The notes beneath the pieces are model-generated. The model did no database searches, had not been told where the DNA came from, and was given only the letters and a program-made list of their open reading frames with translations. A program made the translations under genes and the position numbers. DNA of 64,000 nucleotides from Aristaeella lactis (GTDB lineage: Bacteria > Bacillota > Clostridia > Christensenellales > Aristaeellaceae), in contig NZ_CP069421.1 in the NCBI RefSeq assembly GCF_018118585.1, forward strand, positions 2,046,001 through 2,110,000, written 5' to 3'. Positions 25,852 to 34,722 of this stretch are shown here, one piece after another (position 1 is the stretch's first letter; each line of letters begins with the position of its first letter).

Positions 25852-27537
25852 TTACGGTTCATAGACACGGGCCGGTTTGGGCTTGTACTCATCACGGCCC
25901 AGCTTTACCCGGTTTGTTTCAACCCCGTTGGTATACTCCACCCGGTAACTGTCCACAATGCAGCCGTTCTCTGCCGGTGCCGCTTCCTGTTTGTCCATAA
26001 CAGGAACCGGCGTCGCGACACAGAGGATTTCCTGTTCCTCCGTCACGATGTCCCATGTCACGCCGCCCGGATCCTTTCCGTAGATCACCACCCGGGCGAT
26101 CATCTGTTTCTTGTTTTTGGATCCCGGTTTCCTTGTGACCTCGGTACAGATGTAAACCGGTCCGTCCGTATCATTCCTGAGCTTCAGGTCTATCTTTTTT
26201 CCACCCCGGTATTCGGACAGGTAGACTGTCGCGTCCTTTCCAGGCTGCGTGTAGTTTACCCGTTCGGAATGCTGCTTCCTTTCAACAATCGTCAGTCCCG
26301 ACCGGACCGCTGCCTGGTACAGCGTGGTGCTGGCCTGGCAGACGCCTCCGCCGAAGCCGGTTTCCTTTTCCCCGTACACATACTCGATGGCCGGATAGAA
26401 TCCCCTTTCCTGGGTCCGCCTGCCGACCACGTCGTTGAAGCTGAAAGTCTCCCCCGGTTTCAGGATACTGCCGTTGCTGTTGATATACTCAAAAGCCAGT
26501 TCGATATTTTTGTTCCGGTCCTCGTCATACCGGATATCCGTCACCGCTTCTCCCCGGCGCGTATAGTTTTTCTTCACGTTCTCCAGCAGAACAGACGGTG
26601 TGATTTTCTTCGGCGTCAGTTCCACCGTTCCGCTTTCCAGCGCCGAAGCCCTCCGCCAGATTTCCTTCCGGACCTCTTCCGTGTCCAGGCTCCACCCGTA
26701 CTGTTCCTCCTCAAAGGTGAAAGGGTTGTCCGGGTTGCGCGGATTAAAGCTGACCGCCCTGGCGTCCACAGCCGGTTTGTCGATCTGCACCTTGATCTGT
26801 GCCAGTTTCTCATCAATCACGCGCAGGTTTCCGTCCGGTTTCGCTGTATAGGCCTGGTACGGTTCCTTTTCCAGGCGCAGCATTTCCTCGTATCGCGTTT
26901 CCGCGTCGCCGGTATGCCCCAGCTGTGCCGCTTCATACAGCACACTCTCCGTGTCCACGTTGAAGCCCAGCATGTCCGCGTCTATTTCTCCGTACACCGT
27001 ACCGTTCCAGGTCAGCTGTACCTTCCATGTGCCGTAGACCTGCCGGATCCTGGAGTTCACCGCCTCCCGCGCCTCGTCCGCGGTCATGCCGCCCAGGTCG
27101 ATCCCGTCCACATACACCCCGGGGCAGAACTTTTCGTTATAGGGTTCAATTTTCGCCAGGATCGTATCCCGGGACTGCTGTTCACTGTTCCGGTGACTGA
27201 CAGACTGAAGCAGGCCCGCGCCGATCACCGCCAGCAGGATGATCAGAACCGCGGCAATCACTACCGTACTGCCCTTCTTCTGTTTTTTTGGCGGCCGGGG
27301 TGTCCGGTTTCCCGCTCCCATACCCTGGTTGTATTGCTGCCGCGGATCAGGAACATAGCCGTATCCCGCCGGCGTCTGCCGGGAAACCTGTCCCCGGTAA
27401 TTGCCCGGCGGAACCTGCCGGCGGTTATCCTGCGGGATATATCCCCTTTCGGGTCTGGAGGCCGGCCCCCGCATTCCGTTCCATGCCGGGTTCACCGTTT
27501 CCCGGCGGTACGGATCCCGGTTGTTTCCGTTTGCCAC
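25852..27537 (-). CDS. VanW-family membrane-anchored cell-wall protein
   Basis: 561 aa from a GTG at 27537 (GGGAGG, spacing 7). A Pro/Gln/Arg-rich cytoplasmic tail (1-85) precedes a TM helix (STVVIAAVLIILLAVIGAGLL). Peptidoglycan-binding-like PG_binding_4 segments follow (FCPGVYVDGIDLGGMTADEAREAV and a second at about 240-330). The VanW domain is at about 365-480 (LKPGETFSFNDVVGRR, GGGVCQASTTLYQAAVRSGL), and a G5-like tail (VEYTNGVETNRVKLGRDEYKPKP) ends it. VanW proteins act at the cell wall, though their activity is not settled. An ECF-type promoter lies directly upstream, linking it to the sigma island. Confidence 0.88.
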   Translation of the reverse strand: MANGNNRDPYRRETVNPAWNGMRGPASRPERGYIPQDNRRQVPPGNYRGQVSRQTPAGYGYVPDPRQQYNQGMGAGNRTPRPPKKQKKGSTVVIAAVLIILLAVIGAGLLQSVSHRNSEQQSRDTILAKIEPYNEKFCPGVYVDGIDLGGMTADEAREAVNSRIRQVYGTWKVQLTWNGTVYGEIDADMLGFNVDTESVLYEAAQLGHTGDAETRYEEMLRLEKEPYQAYTAKPDGNLRVIDEKLAQIKVQIDKPAVDARAVSFNPRNPDNPFTFEEEQYGWSLDTEEVRKEIWRRASALESGTVELTPKKITPSVLLENVKKNYTRRGEAVTDIRYDEDRNKNIELAFEYINSNGSILKPGETFSFNDVVGRRTQERGFYPAIEYVYGEKETGFGGGVCQASTTLYQAAVRSGLTIVERKQHSERVNYTQPGKDATVYLSEYRGGKKIDLKLRNDTDGPVYICTEVTRKPGSKNKKQMIARVVIYGKDPGGVTWDIVTEEQEILCVATPVPVMDKQEAAPAENGCIVDSYRVEYTNGVETNRVKLGRDEYKPKPARVYEP

Positions 27538-27570
27538 AGGCCTGCCTCCCTTCTTCGTTCTCTTCGTGAT

Positions 27571-27601
27571 AATAAACGATCCGGGCCCTTCATCTGTTTC
27601 A
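27571..27601 (-). promoter_or_regulatory. ECF-type promoter of the VanW gene
   Basis: TGAAAC (27601-27596), 17-bp spacer, CGTTTATT (27578-27571) on the minus strand, 34 bp before the GTG start. -35 perfect, -10 two mismatches to CGTCTAA. Confidence 0.55.
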
Positions 27602-27627
27602 CTTCTGCCCGGGCTCCGGCATAAAAA

Positions 27628-27660
27628 ATGATCCGGTTCTGTATATCACAACCGGATCAT
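27628..27660 (-). terminator. Terminator after the 838-aa sensor gene, copy 2 of a duplicated hairpin
   Basis: ATGATCCGGTT ... AACCGGATCAT stem with loop CTGTATATCAC, followed by six T residues on the minus strand. Shares loop and flank with 25794-25824. Confidence 0.85.
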
Positions 27661-27691
27661 TGCGTCAAATCCCGTTATGCCGGGAAAACCG

Positions 27692-30208
27692 TCAGGTTTC
27701 TTCCGTTTTTTCCCTGGCTTCCTTATACCAGTCCGCCAGGCTCTTCGTTTCGTCATCCACCATCACATTGATATTCTTTCCATCGCAGCCTTTCCAGACG
27801 TCCTCACCGATTTCAAGCTCCTTCGTCTGTACGGTAATGGTCTTTATGCCGGTGCAGCCCTCGAAAGCCCTGTCCTCTATCCCCCATGTTGTTTCAGGGA
27901 TCACAAGGCTGTCCAGGCTCTCGCAGCCCTTGAAAGCTTCCTCCGCGATATACATCATCTTTTCCGGAATGACCATTTCGTGCAGCTTTCTGCAGCCGCT
28001 GAACGCGCCTTTGCCGATGTACGTCATTCCATCCGCCATGGAAACAGAGGTCAGGTTCACACAGCCGGAGAACATATTCTCCGTTACGCCGGTCGCCATA
28101 TACGGAAGGATAACAGAATCCAGGTTCTCACAGTCAGCAAAGACAGCTTCCCCGCATGTTATATTCTTTGGCAGCCATACGGAAATCAGGCTGTTGCAGC
28201 CGCTGAACGCTTTCCTGCCAATGTTGATGAATCCGCTGTCATTTTCCTCCCGGAAAAGGATATCCGTCAGGTCCGTGCAGCCTTCAAAAGCGGATTCCCC
28301 GATCGAGAACAGGCTTCCCGGCATTGTGACCGATTTCAGCGCCGTACAGCCGCGGAATGCCCGGTTCCCGATATGGGTCAGGTGATCGGGCATTGTGATT
28401 GATTTCAGTTCCGTACAGTCCTCAAAGGCGCCTTCTCCGATTTCCGTCACCCTGTAGCTGTTGTTTACGCCCGCCGGAATGACGATCTCGTCCATCTGTT
28501 TGTTATCCGCGCCGGGAAGAACTGTCGCCGTACCGTCGGCGTTCAGTGCGTACCGCAGGCCGTTTTCTTCATATTCGGTTTCACCGCTGTTTTCGGCATC
28601 CTGCCGCAGGAGCCCGAACGGAACCTCAATCTTCCAGGTGTCTTCCACAAACGACTCGAAGGTCTCCAGTTCGACTTCAAACAGCGTCCGGTCAGCATCC
28701 TCCGGAGTGCCGGTCATCACATATTCCACCCAGTCCGGCAGGCCGTCGCCGGTATCATCCCAGGCCAGCATGGCAAGCTCATACCCGGTATACTCGCCTT
28801 CCTCATCCGTCCGGATACCGTAGTCGCCCAGCCAGGTTTCAAAGCGTATGCCTTCATAGCCGCGTTCCGAAATCATGCCCCTGTTACCGGTGAAATGGAT
28901 CTGGGCATGCAGTTCATCGCCGATCCAGCCGATTCCGGTCAGGGTGATATCTTCATCCAGGGCGATATCCAGGGGATGCGTATAATCCAGCACCTTCCAG
29001 GTCTTATCCTCTTCCACATCCTGACCGTACCAGCAGTAGGTGTCGAGCGGGCTCGTCAGTTCGATACCCTTCTCCGTCTTTCCATACTCCTTCAGGTAAG
29101 GAACCATATCCGCTGTCACCCTGTGCCGGACCGGCATGTCTTCCATGCCCATCATAAAGACATCGTCATCCGTCGGAAGCGCCTGGTCATACATGCGCTT
29201 CGTTCCATAGGTATACTTATGCTCCGCCTCTTCATAAAGCAGGTCAACCGTATCCTGCGCGGAATATGTCTCATAATTGTATATCTCACTGATTTTATTG
29301 GAACTGGCGCTGTTGACCCGGTCTCCCTCCAGATCCTGGAGAGACCAGACATAATAAACCTCAAACCGGTTCACAACAGCGGAGATCAGTTCCATCCGCA
29401 CTCCCTGTTTTTCACAGCTGAGGTTGACCGGAACCAGTTCCTTTGTGATCCCCGGCCATGTTTCCTCCAGCTTGTCGTTAATGATGTCCTGCGGATCTGT
29501 TGAAATCTGCGGCATTGTCCTCCGGATGCTTTCAGGATTGATGTACCGGAGTCCGTCCTTTCCGAGGCACAGGTCAAACTCCATCCTGAATTTATCGTAT
29601 GTCTTGTTTCCCACCGCAAGAAGTATGTTCTCACAGGTCAGTGTCCGCACCGGGTCTCCCGCGCTTCCGGATATTTCATTTCCGTCCCCGAATCCGGCAC
29701 AGATTGTGTCCCCCAGGATTTCATCCAGGGCTTCCCGCGCATTCCCGGCTTTCTCTTTCCATTCTGCGGAGCACAGCTTCAGCATCTCGTCCAGGTCTTC
29801 ATCAGTCCGTTCTTCCCTGCTGTTCCAGCGTTCGGCAAAGTCCACCACCCGTTGGATCAGGGCATGATCAGTTTCATTTTCATCAGGCGCTGCGGTTGCT
29901 GTACCGTTCTGTTCCGTTCCCTGCGCCAGGGTTGTTTCAATGGGCTGCGCGGTATACTGAATGTCATTGGGCGCAATCTCATCCGGCCGGTTGATCAGGC
30001 CATGGAAGCCGCCCCGTACAGCGATACCCACGATCAGCACAACAGCCATGGCCGCCGCCAGCGCGGGCACACGGAACCGCCGGAAGTCCCGGGCTGCCTT
30101 TTTCTTCTCTTCTTCCGCTTTCAGTCCTTCAATGGTTTTCTGCATAACAGTCCGGAATCCGGCGTCCGCAGGTCCGAACGCTTTCCGGAAATCTTCTGCC
30201 TTTTTCAT
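27692..30208 (-). CDS. Membrane-anchored anti-sigma-like sensor with one module and BspA-like LRRs
   Basis: 838 aa; ATG overlaps the sigma stop by 4 bp. Cytoplasmic N-terminus (MKKAEDFRKAFG...), TM at about 49-66, then a spacer paralogous to the 1439-aa protein (FHGLINRPDEIAPNDIQYTAQPIETTLAQG). One ~270-residue module follows (WPGITKELVPVNLSCEKQG to WKIEVPF) with EF-hand-like loop DDTGDGLPDWVE. The C-terminal ~270 residues are LRR_5 repeats (AFRGCTALKSVTMPGSL, AFSGCNSLISVWLP). Likely regulates the co-encoded sigma factor from the membrane. Confidence 0.75.
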   Translation of the reverse strand: MKKAEDFRKAFGPADAGFRTVMQKTIEGLKAEEEKKKAARDFRRFRVPALAAAMAVVLIVGIAVRGGFHGLINRPDEIAPNDIQYTAQPIETTLAQGTEQNGTATAAPDENETDHALIQRVVDFAERWNSREERTDEDLDEMLKLCSAEWKEKAGNAREALDEILGDTICAGFGDGNEISGSAGDPVRTLTCENILLAVGNKTYDKFRMEFDLCLGKDGLRYINPESIRRTMPQISTDPQDIINDKLEETWPGITKELVPVNLSCEKQGVRMELISAVVNRFEVYYVWSLQDLEGDRVNSASSNKISEIYNYETYSAQDTVDLLYEEAEHKYTYGTKRMYDQALPTDDDVFMMGMEDMPVRHRVTADMVPYLKEYGKTEKGIELTSPLDTYCWYGQDVEEDKTWKVLDYTHPLDIALDEDITLTGIGWIGDELHAQIHFTGNRGMISERGYEGIRFETWLGDYGIRTDEEGEYTGYELAMLAWDDTGDGLPDWVEYVMTGTPEDADRTLFEVELETFESFVEDTWKIEVPFGLLRQDAENSGETEYEENGLRYALNADGTATVLPGADNKQMDEIVIPAGVNNSYRVTEIGEGAFEDCTELKSITMPDHLTHIGNRAFRGCTALKSVTMPGSLFSIGESAFEGCTDLTDILFREENDSGFINIGRKAFSGCNSLISVWLPKNITCGEAVFADCENLDSVILPYMATGVTENMFSGCVNLTSVSMADGMTYIGKGAFSGCRKLHEMVIPEKMMYIAEEAFKGCESLDSLVIPETTWGIEDRAFEGCTGIKTITVQTKELEIGEDVWKGCDGKNINVMVDDETKSLADWYKEAREKTEET

Positions 30209-30681
30209 GATTCAAACACTTCCTCCCTGCAAATCTCTTTCAGCTTGCTGCGTCCGCGGTTCAGCCTCGATTTCACGGTTCCCTGCGGGATCCGCAGGAT
30301 CGAAGCGACCTCTTTTACATCGTATCCTTCGATGTAATACAGCAGGATCGGCATCCGGTCTCTTTCCTCCAGCTGAAGCAGGCACTCCTTCAGGTCAATG
30401 GAATCATACGCGGAAGGCGCTGCCGCCTCCGGAAACTCCTCTGTCGGAATCATCCGCTTTTTTTCACGGCGGATGTCATGGCAAACATTCAGCAGGATCC
30501 GGATGATCCAGGTGCGGATGTAGGATTCGTTCCTGAGAAACGCGCGCTTTTCCCAGGCTCTCCGCAGGGCTTCCTGAACGGCATCCTCCCTGTCCGCTTC
30601 AGAAGACAGCTGGCTGCAGGTTATCCTGTACAGCGTCTCCGTCATTTCGGTCATGACCTGACCGAAAGCTTCACCTGTCAT
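30205..30681 (-). CDS. ECF-family RNA polymerase sigma factor
   Basis: 158 aa. Region 2 (LSSEADREDAVQEALRRAWEKRAFLRNESYIRTWIIRILLNVCHD) and region 4 (YDVKEVASILRIPQGTVKSRLNRGRSKLKE) complete. GGAGG RBS. Close paralogue of the plus-strand sigma factor at 48289 (shared EADxxDAVQEAxRRxWEKR). Cotranscribed and translationally coupled with its sensor partner. Confidence 0.93.
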   Translation of the reverse strand: MTGEAFGQVMTEMTETLYRITCSQLSSEADREDAVQEALRRAWEKRAFLRNESYIRTWIIRILLNVCHDIRREKKRMIPTEEFPEAAAPSAYDSIDLKECLLQLEERDRMPILLYYIEGYDVKEVASILRIPQGTVKSRLNRGRSKLKEICREEVFES

Positions 30682-30714
30682 TAAGGTTCCTCCCTGTCCT
30701 TTGGTTTACACCTA

Positions 30715-30744
30715 TTAGACTTTCCGACAGTGCCTTTGGTTCAC
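30715..30744 (-). promoter_or_regulatory. ECF-type promoter of the sigma gene at 30681
   Basis: GTGAAC (30744-30739), 17-bp spacer, AGTCTAA (30721-30715). One position from the consensus in the -10. Suggests autoregulation. Confidence 0.45.
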
Positions 30745-30780
30745 GAAGTGTTTGAATTTATAAAAAATTATACAAAAAAA

Positions 30781-30805
30781 ACAGCCGCGATGAAAGCGCA
30801 GCTGT
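30781..30805 (-). terminator. Rho-independent terminator
   Basis: ACAGCTGCGC TTTCAT CGCGGCTGT imperfect stem on the minus strand followed by eight T residues, 50 bp after the small orphan gene. Confidence 0.8.
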
Positions 30806-30855
30806 ATAAAATCCCCATATTTTTCATGCTCCCGACGGTTTTTCCCTTCCGGTCT

Positions 30856-31131
30856 CTACCGGTTGTTCCCGGTTGCCGTCCCGTTATCCGCAATCTCTGC
30901 CGCGGTATCGGAGGCAATTCTTTCCGCTCCGGCTGTCAGCGTCTCCGCAGCCTCCGTCGCCATCTCCGTTTCCGCTGCTTCTGTCAGCACGTTTTCAGCA
31001 GCCTGTGCTGTATGGAGGTTTCCCAGAATGCTGTTTCCCAGCAGGCCGTACGATACCACAAAGCCGATGCACATCACAATAATCAGCGCGCACGCGATCG
31101 CGGGCATCCGGAAATCCTTTCCTTTTTTCAT
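30856..31131 (-). CDS. Small TM protein, probable truncated anti-sigma remnant
   Basis: 91 aa with strong RBS AAGGAGG. MKKGKDFR resembles the N-termini of the sensors (MKKAEDFR, MKRNEDFR), followed by one TM (MPAIACALIIVMCIGFVVSYG) and an Ala/Glu/Thr-rich extracellular tail with EMATEAAETLTAGAE. The sensor module is absent here, but the next gene upstream (31176-32144) is a stand-alone secreted module. The pair looks like one sensor split into an anchor and a secreted half, or a degenerated paralogue. Confidence 0.55.
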   Translation of the reverse strand: MKKGKDFRMPAIACALIIVMCIGFVVSYGLLGNSILGNLHTAQAAENVLTEAAETEMATEAAETLTAGAERIASDTAAEIADNGTATGNNR

Positions 31132-31175
31132 TCGTCTGACCCTCCTTCAGGCAGTTGTCCTTCCGGTCAAAGCTG

Positions 31176-32144
31176 TCAGGAATCCCGGATCGTGTCCGCC
31201 GGGATCCTGATCTCCCATTTTTCTTCCAGCACGCCCAGGGTTTCCTGTATCTCCGCCACAATGTTGAACCGGTCCATCTCCTCCGGTCCGCAGGCAAACA
31301 GGTATTCATACCAGTCCGCCGCCCGGTCGCCGTTTTCGTCCCAGCTGAGCCTCCGGACGCCTTCCGGCAGCCGGTCCTTCCGCTCGGCATATATATCATC
31401 GCACAGGCTGAACACCAGCGGATCCTGGCAGCTGTTCTTTACCGAAGCATGTGGCCTGTCCATATGGTGGATCTGCACATGCAGCAGGCCATCTATCCAG
31501 CCGGCCCCGGTCAGCATCAGGTTGTCCCTCAGGGGAATATTCAGCGGATGGGTATAATCCAGCACCTTGAGATCCGGCACCTGGTCGCTCTGGTATTCAC
31601 CGGGGCGGTCGCACCACACCGGCAGGTTCTCCGGCGGCATGACGCCTCCGGCGTTTTTCCCGTACTGCTTCACCAGCGGGATCAGGTCCGTTTCCGAATG
31701 CCGCGTCAGCTGCAGGTCTTTCATGCTGAACGTGATCCCGTTTTCCTCCGGCTGTACCGGTTTGCTGTGCCGGATCTCTTCCGCGTATATGCTCTTGTGC
31801 GTTGTCTCGTCATAATCCAGCATATAGGCCGCAGCCCCTTCATAACTGCCGAGATCGTCATACAGCACTGTCCGGGTATCCGCGTCGATCCGTTCTCCCT
31901 CCAGGTCCTGCAGGGAAAAGACCAGCAGCGTCTTCCGGTCTTTCACGCCCGCCGAAATCACTTCGATCCGGATTCCGGCTTTGTCGCAGCTCATCCGGAC
32001 AGGTTTCAGGCAGTCCGCGTATTCTTTCCACTGGTTATTCAGGAAAGAATCGACTTTGTCCCCCGTGTTTGCCAGCGCTGTCCCTGCCGTCACAGCCAGC
32101 AGGCAGATTATCATAAGAATTGTCCGGATATATGATCTCTTCAC
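31176..32144 (-). CDS. Secreted stand-alone sensor module
   Basis: 322 aa from a GTG at 32144 (GAGGG, spacing 8). Signal peptide MKRSYIRTILMIICLLAVTAGTALA, then a single copy of the ~270-residue module (LKPVRMSCDKAGIRIEVISAGVKD to WEIRIPADTI) with EF-hand-like loop DENGDRAADWYE. No TM beyond the signal and no sigma gene next to it, although an excellent ECF promoter lies upstream. It may be a secreted ligand-binding or decoy form of the sensor module (inference). Confidence 0.65.
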   Translation of the reverse strand: MKRSYIRTILMIICLLAVTAGTALANTGDKVDSFLNNQWKEYADCLKPVRMSCDKAGIRIEVISAGVKDRKTLLVFSLQDLEGERIDADTRTVLYDDLGSYEGAAAYMLDYDETTHKSIYAEEIRHSKPVQPEENGITFSMKDLQLTRHSETDLIPLVKQYGKNAGGVMPPENLPVWCDRPGEYQSDQVPDLKVLDYTHPLNIPLRDNLMLTGAGWIDGLLHVQIHHMDRPHASVKNSCQDPLVFSLCDDIYAERKDRLPEGVRRLSWDENGDRAADWYEYLFACGPEEMDRFNIVAEIQETLGVLEEKWEIRIPADTIRDS

Positions 32145-32192
32145 CCGCTTGTCCCTCTCTTCCGGATTATTCTGTTACTCCCATCTACTTTA

Positions 32193-32222
32193 TTAGACGC
32201 ACAATATCGCATTTTTGTTTCA
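32193..32222 (-). promoter_or_regulatory. ECF-type promoter of the secreted module gene
   Basis: Perfect TGAAAC (32222-32217), 17-bp spacer, CGTCTAA (32199-32193) on the minus strand, about 50 bp before the GTG. Confidence 0.7.
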
Positions 32223-32316
32223 TCAGTAAAGACATTTTTGCAAATTTTACAACTTGTTTACATAGATGAACCTTCTGATAACAAATCCCGATCCTGCCGC
32301 CGGGCAGGCAAAAAAA

Positions 32317-32339
32317 CGGCAGCCCCTGAGGGACTGCCG
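32317..32339 (-). terminator. Terminator of the LysR-type gene
   Basis: CGGCAGTCCCT / AGGGGCTGCCG stem, then seven T residues on the minus strand, 17 bp after the stop. A second small hairpin (CCTGCC/GGCAGG) is at 32293-32308. Confidence 0.85.
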
Positions 32340-32355
32340 CGCTGTTGTTTGTCTG

Positions 32356-33267
32356 TTATTCCGGGTTTGACGGTGCCAGGCTTTTCAGGATCTCAATGTA
32401 CCTGGCTGTCAGGAAGGAAGGCCGGATAGCACCCGGAAGGATGTAGCCGATCTCCATATAATCATCCGCTTCCAGCGGCTTCGCGATAATATTCGGTCCG
32501 TTCAGTTCCTCACTGATCACTCCGCTGCAGATGGTGTATCCGTTCAGGCCGACCAGCATGTTGAACAGCGTGGCTCGGTCGCACACCACCAGTTCCCGGT
32601 CGCAGTCCGCAGTGCTCAGGATTTCCTCCGAAAAGTAGAAGGAATTGTGGCTTCCCTGCTCAAAGGAAAGCCGGGGATAAGGTTTCAGGTCTTCCAGGGT
32701 CAGGCTTTTCTTCTCAGCCAGCGGATTATCCCTGCCGATGAACACATGCGGCTTCGCAGTAAACAGGGGCGTAAAGGAAAGATTGTTGTCCCGCAGGGTT
32801 TTCCGGATAACCGTTTCATTGAAGCGGTTCAGGTACAGCACCCCGATCTCGCTGCGCAGGTGTGCCACATCCTCAATGATCTCATAGGTCTGGGTTTCCC
32901 GCATATGGTATTCATATTTACTGCCGGCCTGTTCCTTCAGCAGCCTGACAAAAGCTTCCACCGCAAAGGAATAATGCTGGGAGGATACACAGAATCGCTG
33001 CTTTCCCATGCTCTGCCCCGTATACCGTTCCTCGATCAGGTTCGCCTGCTCCAGCACCTGCCGGGCGTAACCCAGGAATTCCTCCCCGTCCGGGGTCACT
33101 TCCATGCCCTTGTTGGACCGGGCAAAAAGTACGATCCCGTACTCTTTCTCCAGCTCATGAATGGCTGCGGTCAGGCTGGGCTGGGCAATAAACAGTTTTT
33201 TCGCCGCGTCCGTGATGTTTCCGGTTTCCGCCACCGTCACCGCGTACAGGAGCTGTTTCAGGGTCAT
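32356..33267 (-). CDS. LysR-family transcriptional regulator
   Basis: 303 aa from MTLKQLLYAV at 33267, which has GGAGG 8 bp upstream; an ATG 15 bp earlier overlaps that RBS. Winged HTH at 1-60 (ETGNITDAAKKLFIAQPSLTAAIHELEKEYG) and a periplasmic-binding-like effector domain (VFIGRDNPLAEKKSLTLEDLKPYPRLSF). Divergent from a MetE-like gene with two palindromes in the 153-bp gap, the classic LysR arrangement. Probably senses a sulphur or one-carbon metabolite (inference). Confidence 0.92.
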   Translation of the reverse strand: MTLKQLLYAVTVAETGNITDAAKKLFIAQPSLTAAIHELEKEYGIVLFARSNKGMEVTPDGEEFLGYARQVLEQANLIEERYTGQSMGKQRFCVSSQHYSFAVEAFVRLLKEQAGSKYEYHMRETQTYEIIEDVAHLRSEIGVLYLNRFNETVIRKTLRDNNLSFTPLFTAKPHVFIGRDNPLAEKKSLTLEDLKPYPRLSFEQGSHNSFYFSEEILSTADCDRELVVCDRATLFNMLVGLNGYTICSGVISEELNGPNIIAKPLEADDYMEIGYILPGAIRPSFLTARYIEILKSLAPSNPE

Positions 33268-33313
33268 GGCATTTTCCTCCATGGATAGGATTTAATTGCA
33301 GTATATCACCGTT

Positions 33314-33357
33314 CATAGATTTTTTCTATGGTAAACCCTGTAAAAGATATATTTTAC
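33314..33357. promoter_or_regulatory. Two palindromes in LysR/MetE-like divergent region
   Basis: CATAGA-TTTTT-TCTATG (33314-33330), containing the ATAG-N7-CTAT form of a LysR box, and GTAAAA-N6-TTTTAC (33340-33357). Centre-to-centre spacing is about 27 bp, suitable for activation and regulatory half-tetramer sites. Confidence 0.55.
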
Positions 33358-33420
33358 CTATTTCCCCGGTAGGTTTACAATCCGGTTCATAGCATTGATC
33401 ACGGAGAGGAGACCTGACGT

Positions 33421-34536
33421 ATGAGCAACCTGAAAACACCCTTCCGCTATGATTTTGTGGGAAGTTTCCTGCGGCCGCAGGCCCTGAAGGACGCCAAGGC
33501 AGCCTTTCAGGCCGGTAAGATCGACCGGGAGGAACTGGACAGGATTATCAATTGTGAAATCACCAAAGTGGTGGCAAAGCAGAAGGAGCTTGGCTATCAC
33601 GTTATCACCGACGGCGAGTTCCGCCGGACCTTCTGGCACCTGGACTTCATGTGGGGCTTCGATGGTGTGGACCACAAAGCAACCGGAAAGGGCGTACCCT
33701 TCCATGATGAGCTGGCCGTGCTGGATGACACCTACCTGGTCGGAAAGATCCGGGCCAAAGCCCATCCCTTTGTGGAGTATTTCTCCTTCCTGAAGCAGTT
33801 TGAGGATGAGAATACCGTGGCAAAATACACCATTCCCGCCCCCGCCCAGACCTTCCAGCAGATGATCATCCCCGCCAATTTCGAAACCACCCGGAAGTTC
33901 TATCCGGACAACGCGGAGCTCATCCGGGATATCGGCAAGGCCTATCAGGATGTGATCCGCCAGTTCTATGACGCGGGCTGCCGCAATCTCCAGCTGGATG
34001 ACTGCACCTGGGGTGCCCTGGTGGGTGACGCCGCGCAGCAGCGCTACAAATCCCTGGGCATCGACCTGGAGGAGGTCAAGGCCCAGCTGCTGGAGGTCAA
34101 CAACCTGGCGCTGGAAGGCAAGCCCGAAGATATGGTCATCAATTCCCACATCTGCCGCGGCAACTATCATTCCACCTATTTCACCAGCGGCCCCTATGAC
34201 ACCGTGGCGGACTATGTCTTCGCCCGGGAGAACGTCAACGCCCTCTTCCTGGAATATGACGATGAGCGCTCCGGCGGTTTTGCGCCCCTGGCGAAAGTAT
34301 CGGAAGACAAGCAGGTCGTCCTCGGCCTCATCACCACCAAGTCCCCCGTCCTGGAGGATAAGCAGAAAGTGATCCGGCGCATTCATGACGCTGCCCGGTT
34401 TATTCCCCTGGACCGGCTGTGCCTCAGTCCCCAGTGCGGTTTTGCTTCCTGCGAGATCGGCAATAAGCTGACTGAGGAGGAGCAGTGGGCCAAGCTGAAG
34501 CTGGTCAAAGAGATCGCGGAAGAAGTCTGGGGCTGA
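33421..34536 (+). CDS. MetE-like cobalamin-independent methionine synthase family protein (YxjG/YxjH type)
   Basis: 371 aa, corresponding to the C-terminal catalytic domain of MetE only. RYDFVGSFLRPQALKDA opens the barrel; DGEFRRTFWHLDF, LQLDDCTW, INSHICRGNYHS and the final LCLSPQCGFASCE hold the expected zinc ligands (His, Cys, Cys). Short homologues such as YxjG/YxjH transfer methyl groups from alternative donors rather than methyl-folate polyglutamate. RBS GAGGAG. Divergent LysR gene suggests inducible control. Confidence 0.88.
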   Translation: MSNLKTPFRYDFVGSFLRPQALKDAKAAFQAGKIDREELDRIINCEITKVVAKQKELGYHVITDGEFRRTFWHLDFMWGFDGVDHKATGKGVPFHDELAVLDDTYLVGKIRAKAHPFVEYFSFLKQFEDENTVAKYTIPAPAQTFQQMIIPANFETTRKFYPDNAELIRDIGKAYQDVIRQFYDAGCRNLQLDDCTWGALVGDAAQQRYKSLGIDLEEVKAQLLEVNNLALEGKPEDMVINSHICRGNYHSTYFTSGPYDTVADYVFARENVNALFLEYDDERSGGFAPLAKVSEDKQVVLGLITTKSPVLEDKQKVIRRIHDAARFIPLDRLCLSPQCGFASCEIGNKLTEEEQWAKLKLVKEIAEEVWG

Positions 34537-34544
34537 CCCTGAAT

Positions 34545-34630
34545 CGGGAATTCGTCCCCATTGTCATCCCGACCAAGGTCGCTTGCGACCGCGTGGAGGG
34601 ATCTCCTCCGGAGTCTCTTTGCAGCCCGAA
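34545..34630. repeat. Intergenic hairpin-rich repeat-like sequence
   Basis: Contains the perfect palindrome GGTCGCTTGCGACC (34577-34590) and GGAG-GATCT-CTCC-type hairpins, with TTGTCATCCCGACC upstream. It resembles widespread short intergenic repeats of bacteria, but only one copy is in this window, so repetition is not shown. Confidence 0.35.
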
Positions 34631-34660
34631 ATGAAGACCTTTACGAATACTAAATGAAAG

Positions 34661-34695
34661 AACCCCCGTTTCCCGGCCTGTGGGAAACGGGGGTT
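34661..34695. terminator. Bidirectional terminator
   Basis: AACCCCCGTTTCCC / GGGAAACGGGGGTT 14-bp perfect stem between the MetE-like gene and the convergent sensor gene. Confidence 0.85.
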
Positions 34696-34722
34696 CCTCT
34701 GTTATTCCGGAACGGCTCCCGG

